Shown piece after piece: positions 9,368 to 17,324 of a DNA stretch of 52,735 nucleotides (position 1 is the stretch's first letter; the number at the start of each line of letters is the position of its first letter). The DNA is from an uncultured Erysipelotrichaceae bacterium (GTDB taxonomy: Bacteria > Bacillota_I > Bacilli_A > RF39 > UBA660), in assembly GCA_902800945.1 (NCBI GenBank), contig CADCFX010000008.1:1-52735 (forward strand). Reading direction: 5' to 3'. The notes under the pieces are model-generated. The model saw nothing but the letters and a program-made list of their open reading frames with translations, did not search any database and was not told the origin of the DNA. The translations under genes and the position numbers were made by a program.

Positions 9368-10198
9368 ATGGGTAAAAGATCATACATAAAAAAAACAGCA
9401 GAAATTGAAATATATACCGATTCTAAATTTCCAGGAATAATCTTTAAACAATATAGTTCTGAGTTTATTAGAGAATTAGAAAGCGAAAGAAAGAAACTTA
9501 TTGCTAGCCAAAAAGACGAGAATTGGCCAGGGTTTATGTTTAAACCTCAGAGAGTATCAAAAATAAGATCTGGATCATTTAGAGCGGGATATCCATTTTT
9601 GGAGAATGGAATGACATTAAAAGAATATTTAAAAAGTAACGAAATAAGCATTACAACCTGTGCTCGTTTCATAAATAATCTTGAAAGTGATGTGCTTGGT
9701 GCTGAAGATTATATATTTCCCGATTTAGCAAATTCAAAAAACATAATGATTTTACCGTCGCCAACACCAATGCAAAATTATAAATGTATAGATCCGGATG
9801 ATGTGCTATTTGGAGAATATCGCCGCCTAAATAGAGGAGCTTTAGGAATATCGCTTTCTTTACTAAAGAACGATGCATATGCCGCTGGATTAGGAAAATG
9901 CATAGAGGGCGTTATTCCAAACAAACAAATGGATATAAGAAGTATATTTGCCTTATTATATATTATATTTAATTCTAAAGAATCTTTCTATCCGTGTCTC
10001 TGGCAAAAAAATTTTGAAGATTATAAAGCATTTCTAAGAAATCTAAATATTCCAGTTGAGAGTGAGCTTTACCAAAAAAGCCTGCAAACGCTATCGGATA
10101 CCGAACCAAATGAACCGATTGGTAACGCTTTATTTGAACTAGCGGAACAAGGATATGAGTTTGAAAAAAAAGATGGCATATATAGACTAAAACGCTAA
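9368..10198 (+). CDS. Uncharacterised protein with possible kinase-like fold
   Basis: Soluble 276-residue protein that I do not recognise as a named family. Several segments sit in the order of a small protein-kinase fold: GIIFKQY (beta-3 Lys-like), then RELESERKKL (alpha-C Glu-like), then a hinge-like GYPFLENGMTLKEYL, then FPDLANSKNIMIL (catalytic-loop-like Asp and Asn), then YKCIDPDD (Asp-like metal site). A helical C-terminal lobe follows. No glycine-rich loop is obvious and the Asp-to-Asn distance is one residue longer than usual. A kinase or pseudokinase role is therefore inference only. It has its own promoter, ribosome-binding site and terminator. Confidence 0.5.
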   Translation: MGKRSYIKKTAEIEIYTDSKFPGIIFKQYSSEFIRELESERKKLIASQKDENWPGFMFKPQRVSKIRSGSFRAGYPFLENGMTLKEYLKSNEISITTCARFINNLESDVLGAEDYIFPDLANSKNIMILPSPTPMQNYKCIDPDDVLFGEYRRLNRGALGISLSLLKNDAYAAGLGKCIEGVIPNKQMDIRSIFALLYIIFNSKESFYPCLWQKNFEDYKAFLRNLNIPVESELYQKSLQTLSDTEPNEPIGNALFELAEQGYEFEKKDGIYRLKR

Positions 10199-10208
10199 AT
10201 AGTCAAGT

Positions 10209-10238
10209 AAAAAGGAACCGAAAAGGAACCTTTTTTTA
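10209..10238 (+). terminator. Terminator-like hairpin
   Basis: AAAAAGG/CCTTTTT stem with a 13-nt loop, then Ts. It is weaker than most others here. Confidence 0.5.
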
Positions 10239-10279
10239 TTGCTTATTTTATGATAAAATCTAATAATAGGAGTGATAGA

Positions 10280-11470
10280 ATGAAAAAAGTAATATTTACT
10301 ATTTGTCTTTTTATTGCTATTTTCTCAACTCCTAGAGCACTAGAACTTCCAGTAGAGATTACTGCTGAAAGCGCAATACTAATTAATACCACCGACGATA
10401 AAATTGTCTATACAAAAAATGCAGATAACAGAGAAATACTAGCTTCACTAACTAAAATAATGACTGCCTATGCCGTAATAGATAACGTCGAAAACTTAAA
10501 TGCTCGAGTAACTATTACGGAACAAGACGTTGCTAACCTGGAGGGGTTTACTTGCGTAGGTTTAGAAGTTGGAATGGTTGTTACGTTTAAAGACCTTCTC
10601 TATGGCTTAATGCTTGTTTCAGGGGCAGATGCTGCTCAAGCTTTAGCATATCATACTAGCGGTAGTACCGAGAAATTCGTAGAGCTAATGAATCAAGAAG
10701 CTGTTAAACTAGATTTAAAGAATACTAAATTCATGGATTCCTATGGTGGAGACGATAACAATGTTTCTACAGCCCGTGAAATTGGTTTGTTGTTGGAAGA
10801 AACTCTCAAAAATCCTACATTTAATACTATTTTCAAATCAACTTCTTATATAATGACAAACGGTTTGGTGGCATACAATTCAACTAGAAATTTTGCAATC
10901 TATCATGGCCTAGATGATAGCCTAATAACCGGCAATAAATCTGGGTATACACCAGAAGCGGGATTGCTCCTTGCTTCCACAACAACCATAAATGGAATAG
11001 ATTATATAGTTATAGTAATGAAAAGTAAGGAGAATGAAAAATTAACAACCCATGTATTAGACACTTACAGAATAATAGACTATGTTAAAAACCATAAGTA
11101 TGATAATAGAGTTGTTATGCTAAAAAATAAAAATCTGCCTACTATAAAAGTGAAAAATAGCACTACTGATATTTATATACCAATGGTTAAAGAAAACGTA
11201 ACAGAATTCTTAAATGAAGAAGAAATGGAAAAAATTAACTTTAAGTATAATTTAACAAAAGAAATAGATAGCAATTATAGTAAAGGAGATAATTTGGGGT
11301 ATATAGATATCCTAGTGGGGGATGAAGTAATAGATTCATATAATGTTTATTTAGAAGATGATATATTTAATAAAAATCAAACCAGCGACATAATTATAAC
11401 CATAATATTTGTACTAATTGGCGGAATAGTATTTATCATCTTTATTAATTTACTTTTATTACGCAATTAG
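10280..11470 (+). CDS. D-alanyl-D-alanine carboxypeptidase (peptidase S11)
   Basis: Secreted low-molecular-mass penicillin-binding protein that trims the terminal D-Ala of peptidoglycan stem peptides. The ATG behind AGGAGTGATAG gives a 396-residue protein with a signal peptide. It has the SxxK motif SLTKIMTAYAV and a KSG box in GNKSGYTPEAGLLLAS in place of the usual KTG. The region normally SxN reads VSGADAAQAL, so Asn appears replaced by Ala. The C-terminus has a membrane helix (IIFVLIGGIVFIIFINLLLL), where S11 enzymes more often end in an amphipathic helix. The track's in-frame start ten codons earlier lacks a ribosome-binding site. Confidence 0.88.
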   Translation: MKKVIFTICLFIAIFSTPRALELPVEITAESAILINTTDDKIVYTKNADNREILASLTKIMTAYAVIDNVENLNARVTITEQDVANLEGFTCVGLEVGMVVTFKDLLYGLMLVSGADAAQALAYHTSGSTEKFVELMNQEAVKLDLKNTKFMDSYGGDDNNVSTAREIGLLLEETLKNPTFNTIFKSTSYIMTNGLVAYNSTRNFAIYHGLDDSLITGNKSGYTPEAGLLLASTTTINGIDYIVIVMKSKENEKLTTHVLDTYRIIDYVKNHKYDNRVVMLKNKNLPTIKVKNSTTDIYIPMVKENVTEFLNEEEMEKINFKYNLTKEIDSNYSKGDNLGYIDILVGDEVIDSYNVYLEDDIFNKNQTSDIIITIIFVLIGGIVFIIFINLLLLRN

Positions 11471-11508
11471 ATATAATTAATTTAGATTAATTAGAAAAGA
11501 GGAATATT

Positions 11509-12048
11509 ATGGAATTAAAAGGATCAAAGACTGAGCAAAACCTATTAACTGCTTTTGCTGGCGAATCACAAGCACGTAATAAATATACATATTTTGCTTC
11601 TAAAGCTAAAAAAGACGGCTATGAACAAATAGCAGCCATCTTTGAAGAAACAGCAAATAACGAAAAAGAACATGCTAAAATGTGGTTTAAAGAACTAAAT
11701 GGTGGCGAAATACCTACAACAATTGATAACCTAAAGGCAGCAGCAGATGGAGAAAATTACGAGTGGACAGACATGTATGATGAATTTGCACGAGTTGCTG
11801 AGGAAGAGGGATTTAAAGACATCGCTGCTAAGTTTAGAGGAGTAGCGGCAATAGAAAAACATCATGAAGAAAGATACAGAAAACTATTAAAGAACATAGA
11901 AGACGAAGTTGTCTTTTCCAAAGACGAAGACTGCATATGGATATGCCGTAACTGCGGCCATGTAGTCATTGGCAAAAAAGCTCCAAAAGTATGCCCAGTA
12001 TGTGCTCATCCACAAAGCTATTTCGAAATGAAAAGCGAAAACTATTAA
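11509..12048 (+). CDS. rbr: Rubrerythrin
   Basis: Cytosolic non-haem iron peroxidase of 179 residues that reduces H2O2 in anaerobes and microaerobes. The N-terminal four-helix domain carries the diiron ligands in [29 protein letters not shown] and IEKHHEERY. The C-terminal rubredoxin-like domain has [10 protein letters not shown] and [13 protein letters not shown]. This supports an anaerobic lifestyle. It has its own SD (AGAGGAATATT) and a strong terminator. Confidence 0.95.
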   Translation: MELKGSKTEQNLLTAFAGESQARNKYTYFASKAKKDGYEQIAAIFEETANNEKEHAKMWFKELNGGEIPTTIDNLKAAADGENYEWTDMYDEFARVAEEEGFKDIAAKFRGVAAIEKHHEERYRKLLKNIEDEVVFSKDEDCIWICRNCGHVVIGKKAPKVCPVCAHPQSYFEMKSENY

Positions 12049-12075
12049 AATAGTAGAAATACTATTTTTTTTTTA
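12048..12075 (+). terminator. Terminator after rubrerythrin
   Basis: AAATAGTA/TACTATTT stem with a GAAA loop and a long T-run. Confidence 0.85.
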
Positions 12076-12108
12076 ATAAAAAAACATATTTTTGTAAATA
12101 TGTTTTTT
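12076..12108 (-). terminator. Terminator of the minus-strand gene
   Basis: AAAAACATATTT/AAATATGTTTTT stem that overlaps the stop codon of the convergent gene. Confidence 0.75.
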
Positions 12109-12766
12109 AACATTCATCAGAATTATAATTCCCTAATAACTCTTCATTAAATTCTCCATTATTAAGAATCGTATATTTAACAACTTCTAGTTTTTGAGTA
12201 TTACATACTGCATATACTCCAGTATTACTATCTAATCTACCATTAGAAGCTAACTTAGTATTAAATTCTTTAATAACATCTCCATTTAAATTATAATAAG
12301 TAATCTTATTAATATCATCTTGATTAGTAAAAGTTGCAAGATATCCATTACTCAATATAGCCAATTCTTTTATCGGGCTAAAATTTAGGTTTAATCCATC
12401 TAAATTTAATACACCAACCCCATCTTGAGCATCATATTCTAAAACAATACTACTATCATGATAGTCTAGCTCAGTATTAATACTACAATTATTTAAATCA
12501 TTACATTGATCGGCTAAATTAATATAAATACTATTATTATTATTTTCAATATATTTAGCATTATCCAAATCTTTATTATCTTCTAATAAAGATGAAGCCC
12601 TAAATCCAACAGCAAATATAGTAAATGCTATTAATATAACATAGAACCCAAACTCAGCAACAGTCCATATTTTCTTCTCTAAACCTTTCCATTTTTCTTC
12701 TTCAATAGTAGTCTCCTTTAATAATTCTTTCTTCTTACTACTATCTTTTTTTACAATCCTTGCCAT
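12107..12766 (-). CDS. Membrane-anchored protein of unknown function
   Basis: Protein of 219 residues not recognised as a family. A Lys/Glu-rich cytoplasmic N-terminus of about 30 residues is followed by one membrane helix (WTVAEFGFYVILIAFTIFAVGF) and a roughly 160-residue Asn/Asp-rich extracytoplasmic domain. That domain has a Cys pair (QCNDLNNC) and repeated short beta-like strands, possibly a small propeller or beta sandwich. The start is supported by AGAGGGAGATAATT upstream. It is transcribed divergently from the FAD dehydrogenase. Confidence 0.7.
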   Translation of the reverse strand: MARIVKKDSSKKKELLKETTIEEEKWKGLEKKIWTVAEFGFYVILIAFTIFAVGFRASSLLEDNKDLDNAKYIENNNNSIYINLADQCNDLNNCSINTELDYHDSSIVLEYDAQDGVGVLNLDGLNLNFSPIKELAILSNGYLATFTNQDDINKITYYNLNGDVIKEFNTKLASNGRLDSNTGVYAVCNTQKLEVVKYTILNNGEFNEELLGNYNSDEC

Positions 12767-12791
12767 AATTATCTCCCTCTAATATAAATTA

Positions 12792-12821
12792 ATTATAACA
12801 CAATCCATAAATATGATACAA
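12792..12821 (-). promoter_or_regulatory. Promoter for the minus-strand membrane protein
   Basis: On the minus strand TTGTAT and TATAAT are separated by 18 bp. The -35 overlaps a plus-strand TACAAT -10 (12817-12822) for the divergent gene, so the two promoters share one short intergenic region. Confidence 0.55.
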
Positions 12822-12839
12822 TAAATTTGGTGATTTTCT

Positions 12840-14396
12840 ATGTTAAGAATAGATAGTTTGAAAATATATTCTGATTTAACTGAAGAAGAAGTAATATCTA
12901 AAGCCATAAAAAAGTATAGTATATCGAAAGAAGATATAATAAGCATTAATATTATTAAAAAATCTATTGATGCTCGCGATAAAAATAATATATATTACAA
13001 TTATTCATTTAACATAGAAGTAAAAGATGATAAAAAATATCCAAAAATAAAATCAATTATTAAAGAAGAGCCAAAAAAACTAACTCCCAACAGAAAAAGT
13101 ACTTATCGCCCCATTATTATAGGAGCTGGTCCGGCTGGATTGTTTTGTGCATTAAAACTAGTAGAATATGGTTATAAACCAATAATAATAGAACAAGGTT
13201 CAAAAGTAGAAGAGCGAATTAAAACTATCGAAGAATATCAAAATAAAGGAGTATTAAATGAAAGATGTAATGTCCAATTCGGAGAAGGTGGAGCAGGAAC
13301 TTTTTCTGATGGTAAGCTTACTACCGGGGTATCATCTCCCTTAATAAGAGAAGTGTTAGAGACATTCTATAGATTTGGGGCCCCCAAAGAAATTACTTAT
13401 TTAAATAAACCACATATAGGAACCGACAATTTAAGAAAAATCATAATTAATATTAGAAAATATATCGAAGAAAAAGGTGGGACTTATTACTTTGATACCA
13501 GGTTTACTAATTACACTAAAGAAAACAACCTTTTTCGAGTAGAATGCAACACTGACTCATTTATAACAGATACACTTGTCTTAGCAATTGGCCATAGTGC
13601 CAGAGAAACATATAAACTCTTAAAAGAGAAAAAGATTCCTATGAAAAGAAAAAACTTTTCAATAGGTTTAAGAATAGAGCACAAACAAAGTATGATAAAT
13701 AAAAGCCAATATGGAACAAGAACAAAACTCAACCTACCTCCGGCTGAGTATAAACTAGCTTATCATGGTAAAGAAAGATCTTGTTATACATTTTGTATGT
13801 GTCCTGGTGGGGAAGTAATTGCTTCTTCATCCTCTAAAGGAGCAATAGTTACAAATGGAATGTCTTCTTTTAAAAGAGACAAAGAAAATGCCAATAGTGC
13901 AATCTTGGTTAATGTTCTAACAACAGATTTCTCTGGAGAAGATGTTTTATCGGGTATGTACTTTCAGGAAGAATTAGAACATAAAGCCTATGTGTTAGGC
14001 GGTTCAAATAACAATGCTCCGGTTCAAAGATTAGAAGACTTTCTAAACAATAAAGAAACAAAAAGGATAGGAAAAATTATACCTACATATAAACCTGGCT
14101 ATACATTATCTAACTTAAATGACATCTTACCCAAATTTGTAAGCGATACACTAAAAGAAGGAATATTATATTTTGACAAAAAGATTAAAGGTTTTGCTAA
14201 TCCTGATGCTATATTAACCGGCATTGAAACACGAAGTTCTTCACCAATTACCATAGTTAGAAACGATGAGTTAGAAACTGCTGAAGCCAACCTCTATCCG
14301 TGTGGAGAAGGTGCCGGATATGCAGGAGGAATTACTACTTCTGCCATAGACGGGATAAAGGTCGCAACTAAGATTATAGAAAGAATTGACATATAA
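12840..14396 (+). CDS. FAD-dependent dehydrogenase (COG2509 type)
   Basis: Flavoprotein of 518 residues. An N-terminal domain of about 85 residues precedes a dinucleotide-binding motif IIIGAGPAGLFCALKL. CNVQFGEGGAGTFSDGKL is the signature of the uncharacterised COG2509 dehydrogenases, and the C-terminal NLYPCGEGAGYAGGI completes the FAD site. The substrate is unknown. The start is weakly supported by GGTGA seven bases upstream. The end carries the -35 of the next gene's promoter. Confidence 0.88.
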   Translation: MLRIDSLKIYSDLTEEEVISKAIKKYSISKEDIISINIIKKSIDARDKNNIYYNYSFNIEVKDDKKYPKIKSIIKEEPKKLTPNRKSTYRPIIIGAGPAGLFCALKLVEYGYKPIIIEQGSKVEERIKTIEEYQNKGVLNERCNVQFGEGGAGTFSDGKLTTGVSSPLIREVLETFYRFGAPKEITYLNKPHIGTDNLRKIIINIRKYIEEKGGTYYFDTRFTNYTKENNLFRVECNTDSFITDTLVLAIGHSARETYKLLKEKKIPMKRKNFSIGLRIEHKQSMINKSQYGTRTKLNLPPAEYKLAYHGKERSCYTFCMCPGGEVIASSSSKGAIVTNGMSSFKRDKENANSAILVNVLTTDFSGEDVLSGMYFQEELEHKAYVLGGSNNNAPVQRLEDFLNNKETKRIGKIIPTYKPGYTLSNLNDILPKFVSDTLKEGILYFDKKIKGFANPDAILTGIETRSSSPITIVRNDELETAEANLYPCGEGAGYAGGITTSAIDGIKVATKIIERIDI

Positions 14397-14413
14397 AATA
14401 ATTATGGTAAAAT
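14386..14413 (+). promoter_or_regulatory. Promoter for the secreted protein at 14442
   Basis: Consensus TTGACA, 16-bp spacer, TAAAAT. The -35 is inside the 3' end of the preceding coding region. Confidence 0.6.
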
Positions 14414-14441
14414 AACCACATATCGAAGGGATGGTTTTATA

Positions 14442-15839
14442 ATGAAAAAAATTAGAAATAGGGTTGCAGTGACATTAATGTCAGCAATTATGGGTGCTAC
14501 AAGTATAGCTAGTACTGGAGCTCATGCAGCTACACAACCAGCAACACCAGCGCCAACAAATACACAAACAACACAAAAAACGCCGGATTATAATAGGCTG
14601 ATGGATGGCTTTGGCGGCGACGGCTCATATCTTGATACGTGTAATCCAGAATACGATTCTATGATAGAAATGCTTCACTCTCTAGCTTTTATAGAAGAGT
14701 GGGCAGCAGAGCTTGGAATCGATGATCTTTCAGATAAGTTTACAATGGAAGAAGCAGTTAACAGCTTAATAACTACTGAAGAGAACGCTAATTATCAAGG
14801 ATTCACTTGGGAGAAGTTTTGGGTCGACTTTAGGCCACTGAAACAAGATGATAAAGCAGCAGTTAAAGCATTAGTTGAAAAATACAAGCAATATGTGGGA
14901 ATAATGCGTGCATCTGTGGCTTGTATGTCTGAAATGGAAATTCATATGATTCTAGAAGAAATTTCTCACATAACTCTAAGAGATAGTGATTGGTTAGTGC
15001 CTAATTCACCGGTGCCTCTTTATGTTGATCAAGAAGGAAATCCGGTTAATAATCGCGAGGAGTTTGTAATCAATAATCCTTACGCTCCAATAAGCACAGG
15101 TTATGGGGTTCCAAACGAACGAACATTAGCTGAAACTATACTAAAATATGTTAATACTGACTATTTTAAAAATCCTGAACAGAAGCCTGTAACAGAAATG
15201 CAAATAACAGTTGATAATACAGTTCCGGAAAATGGCGAAAGAGAAAAAGGCAGTGGATATGAACGTGCTTTAGCAGTTTATACACCAATATACAATTATG
15301 GAACAGGATTATTCAATTTCTTTGCGGTATCAAGCGAATTAGAATACCAAGGAATTAAAAAAACAACTGAAGTGGATAGCAAAGGAAATATGGTATATAC
15401 TATAGAACCATTGTCTGCCGAGACATATACTATATTACATGATGGACTAGAGCTTTATCTTGAATTTGAGCCGGGAATTATAAGTACTCCAGAGTTAACA
15501 GATAGAATGGGATTTACGGTAAACGGCGAGATGGTAGAAGGCGCTGAAGGACAAAGATGGTGGATTAATAATACAATGGTTCCTGTTGAGGCGTTGGAAT
15601 ATGACGAGGCCAAAAAAATGTATGTAGGAAACGGCGGAATGATTCTTGAAGAACCTGTGAATGATTTAAACGACGTAGCCGAATTGATTAATATTCAAAA
15701 TATGACATTCCTATATCCTGATGGTAAAAATGCAGCAGATGAATTTGACAAGTATAGAGCCAGTGTATATGGAGCCCGCAATGGTGCAAGGAGATTAGAA
15801 TTCCCTGCTAAAGCTCCAGCTGGGACAATTAAAAAATAG
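14442..15839 (+). CDS. Secreted protein of unknown function
   Basis: Protein of 465 residues with a clear signal peptide (cleavage probably after STGAHA) and then a Thr/Pro/Gln-rich linker (about residues 31-50). The mature part is acidic and has no repeats or membrane anchor that I can see. A Trp-rich stretch EGQRWWINNTMVPVEALEYD near residue 370 is distinctive. No family is recognised. It has its own promoter, an AAGGGATGG ribosome-binding region and a terminator, so it is monocistronic. It lies next to two other surface-protein genes. Confidence 0.75.
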   Translation: MKKIRNRVAVTLMSAIMGATSIASTGAHAATQPATPAPTNTQTTQKTPDYNRLMDGFGGDGSYLDTCNPEYDSMIEMLHSLAFIEEWAAELGIDDLSDKFTMEEAVNSLITTEENANYQGFTWEKFWVDFRPLKQDDKAAVKALVEKYKQYVGIMRASVACMSEMEIHMILEEISHITLRDSDWLVPNSPVPLYVDQEGNPVNNREEFVINNPYAPISTGYGVPNERTLAETILKYVNTDYFKNPEQKPVTEMQITVDNTVPENGEREKGSGYERALAVYTPIYNYGTGLFNFFAVSSELEYQGIKKTTEVDSKGNMVYTIEPLSAETYTILHDGLELYLEFEPGIISTPELTDRMGFTVNGEMVEGAEGQRWWINNTMVPVEALEYDEAKKMYVGNGGMILEEPVNDLNDVAELINIQNMTFLYPDGKNAADEFDKYRASVYGARNGARRLEFPAKAPAGTIKK

Positions 15840-15847
15840 AAATATAA

Positions 15848-15876
15848 AAGCTTTGGTTTGATACCAAAGTTTTTTT
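15848..15876 (+). terminator. Terminator
   Basis: CTTTGGT/ACCAAAG stem followed by seven Ts. Confidence 0.85.
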
Positions 15877-15922
15877 GTTGAATAAATTTTGTCGAATCAA
15901 TATAAATTAAGAATAATTTCTC

Positions 15923-15950
15923 TTTAAAAATAAAATATTTATGCTATAAT
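15923..15950 (+). promoter_or_regulatory. Promoter for the Cys-rich repeat protein
   Basis: TTTAAA, 16-bp spacer, and an extended -10 TGCTATAAT. Confidence 0.5.
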
Positions 15951-15974
15951 ATTTATAATAAGAGAGGTTAGAAT

Positions 15975-17264
15975 ATGAAGAAATTAAGAAATATAATAGT
16001 ACTAATAATAGCAATAGTAGGAGTTACACCATTTATTGCCAACGCTGCTGAAGCCAGTATCAATAACTGGTCGCTCAAGTGTGACAAAACAGATAATATC
16101 TACCCAGGTGAAAGAGTAAAATGTCATATATTTGGCCAAGTTACAAATGCTACTGGAACAGATAGTAATGTTAAGTACTTGAAAAGTAGAGTAACAGGAA
16201 AAGCTGTAAAAATAATAAGTGAAGGAAGTTCGACGAATTTAACATCTGAAACACATCAGCATCTACCAGGAGAAAGTGATTGCCCTAATGAAACTAACGA
16301 TGCTGGATCAGTCTTAAAATGCTATGAATGGTATCATAAAACAAATCCAACAATACTTAAAGATACATCAAGCCCACTATCAGTTGATGGATTCCAAGAG
16401 AAAAATGACTTTTACTACGTAGAATTCGAAATACTACCAGATCAACTAACTAGTGATACAGAATGTGCTAAATTATGTTTCTATGCTAATTACGTATTAG
16501 AAAGTGATGCTAATGGAGTAGAATTTATTCCTACAACAAGTAATGCGGGATGTATAGAACCACATTACAAAGAGCCTTTAGTTTGTAAGTGTAATAGTGA
16601 ATATTGTTTTGATAATAAAGGAAAGATAGTATCCGAAGAAGAGTATCAAAAAGCTTGTGGTTGCCGTATAGAAGACGGTAAATATTATGGGCCTGACAAC
16701 AATGAAGTTACAGAAGATAAATACAAAGAAGTATGTGGTTGCCGTATAGTTGGAGATAAGCATTATGGGCCAGATAACACAGAAATAACCGAAGAGAAAT
16801 ATAACGAAGTATGTAATCCGAAATGTTACTGTAATAATGAGGGCCAATGTTATGATGATAAAGGCAAACCGGTACCAGAGGAAGAGTATAAAAAATCATG
16901 TGGTTGCCGTATAGAAAACGGTAAATACTACGACGATAATAATAATGAAGTTGAAGAAGAAGTATTTAATAAAGTATGTAATCCAAAATGTTATTGTAAT
17001 AGTGAAGGACAATGCTATGATGGTAAAGGTAAGCCAGTATCTAAAGAACAATATATTAAATCATGTGGCTGCCGTAAAGAAAATGGTAAATTCTATGATC
17101 AAGAAGGTAACGAAGTAGATGAAGCTACATGGAATGCTAAATGTGTTCCAGGAACAGGTTCATTTGTTCCATATATATCTATACTAACTTTATTATTAGC
17201 AAGTTATGGTATGTTTAATATTATAAAATATTACAGGAATAACAAAAAAATATATAAAGTATAA
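15975..17264 (+). CDS. Surface protein with Cys-rich repeats and VPxTG-like anchor
   Basis: Secreted protein of 429 residues with a signal peptide ending near NAAEA. Residues 25-185 form an N-terminal domain with several Cys (cohesin- or Ig-like, unproven). Residues 195-395 hold tandem Cys-rich units of two alternating kinds: CGCR-x-ENGKYYD...EVxEE and CNPKCYCNxEGQCYDxKGKPV. The C-terminus reads CVPGTGSFVP, then a hydrophobic helix, then a basic tail. That is the layout of a sortase signal with VPxTG in place of LPxTG. No sortase gene is in the window. The next gene has the same C-terminal design, so they probably work together or share an export route. Confidence 0.8.
   Translation: MKKLRNIIVLIIAIVGVTPFIANAAEASINNWSLKCDKTDNIYPGERVKCHIFGQVTNATGTDSNVKYLKSRVTGKAVKIISEGSSTNLTSETHQHLPGESDCPNETNDAGSVLKCYEWYHKTNPTILKDTSSPLSVDGFQEKNDFYYVEFEILPDQLTSDTECAKLCFYANYVLESDANGVEFIPTTSNAGCIEPHYKEPLVCKCNSEYCFDNKGKIVSEEEYQKACGCRIEDGKYYGPDNNEVTEDKYKEVCGCRIVGDKHYGPDNTEITEEKYNEVCNPKCYCNNEGQCYDDKGKPVPEEEYKKSCGCRIENGKYYDDNNNEVEEEVFNKVCNPKCYCNSEGQCYDGKGKPVSKEQYIKSCGCRKENGKFYDQEGNEVDEATWNAKCVPGTGSFVPYISILTLLLASYGMFNIIKYYRNNKKIYKV
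16651..17150 (+). repeat. Coding tandem repeats (81-bp and 165-bp periods)
   Basis: TGTGGTTGCCGT recurs at 16655, 16736 and 16899, with a variant near 17066. The first pair is 81 bp apart. The segment encoding CNPKCYCN recurs at about 16810 and 16975, a 165-bp period. This indicates duplication of modules within the gene. Confidence 0.8.
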
Positions 17265-17307
17265 AAAAAGATAATAGTATGGTTTTCGCTATGCTATTTT
17301 CTTTTTA
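17265..17307 (+). terminator. Terminator-like hairpin between surface genes
   Basis: AAAAGATAATAGTATGG pairs with CTATGCTATTTTCTTTT through a long, slightly imperfect stem ending in Ts. Confidence 0.7.
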
Positions 17308-17324
17308 TAAAAAGGAGTGAAATA

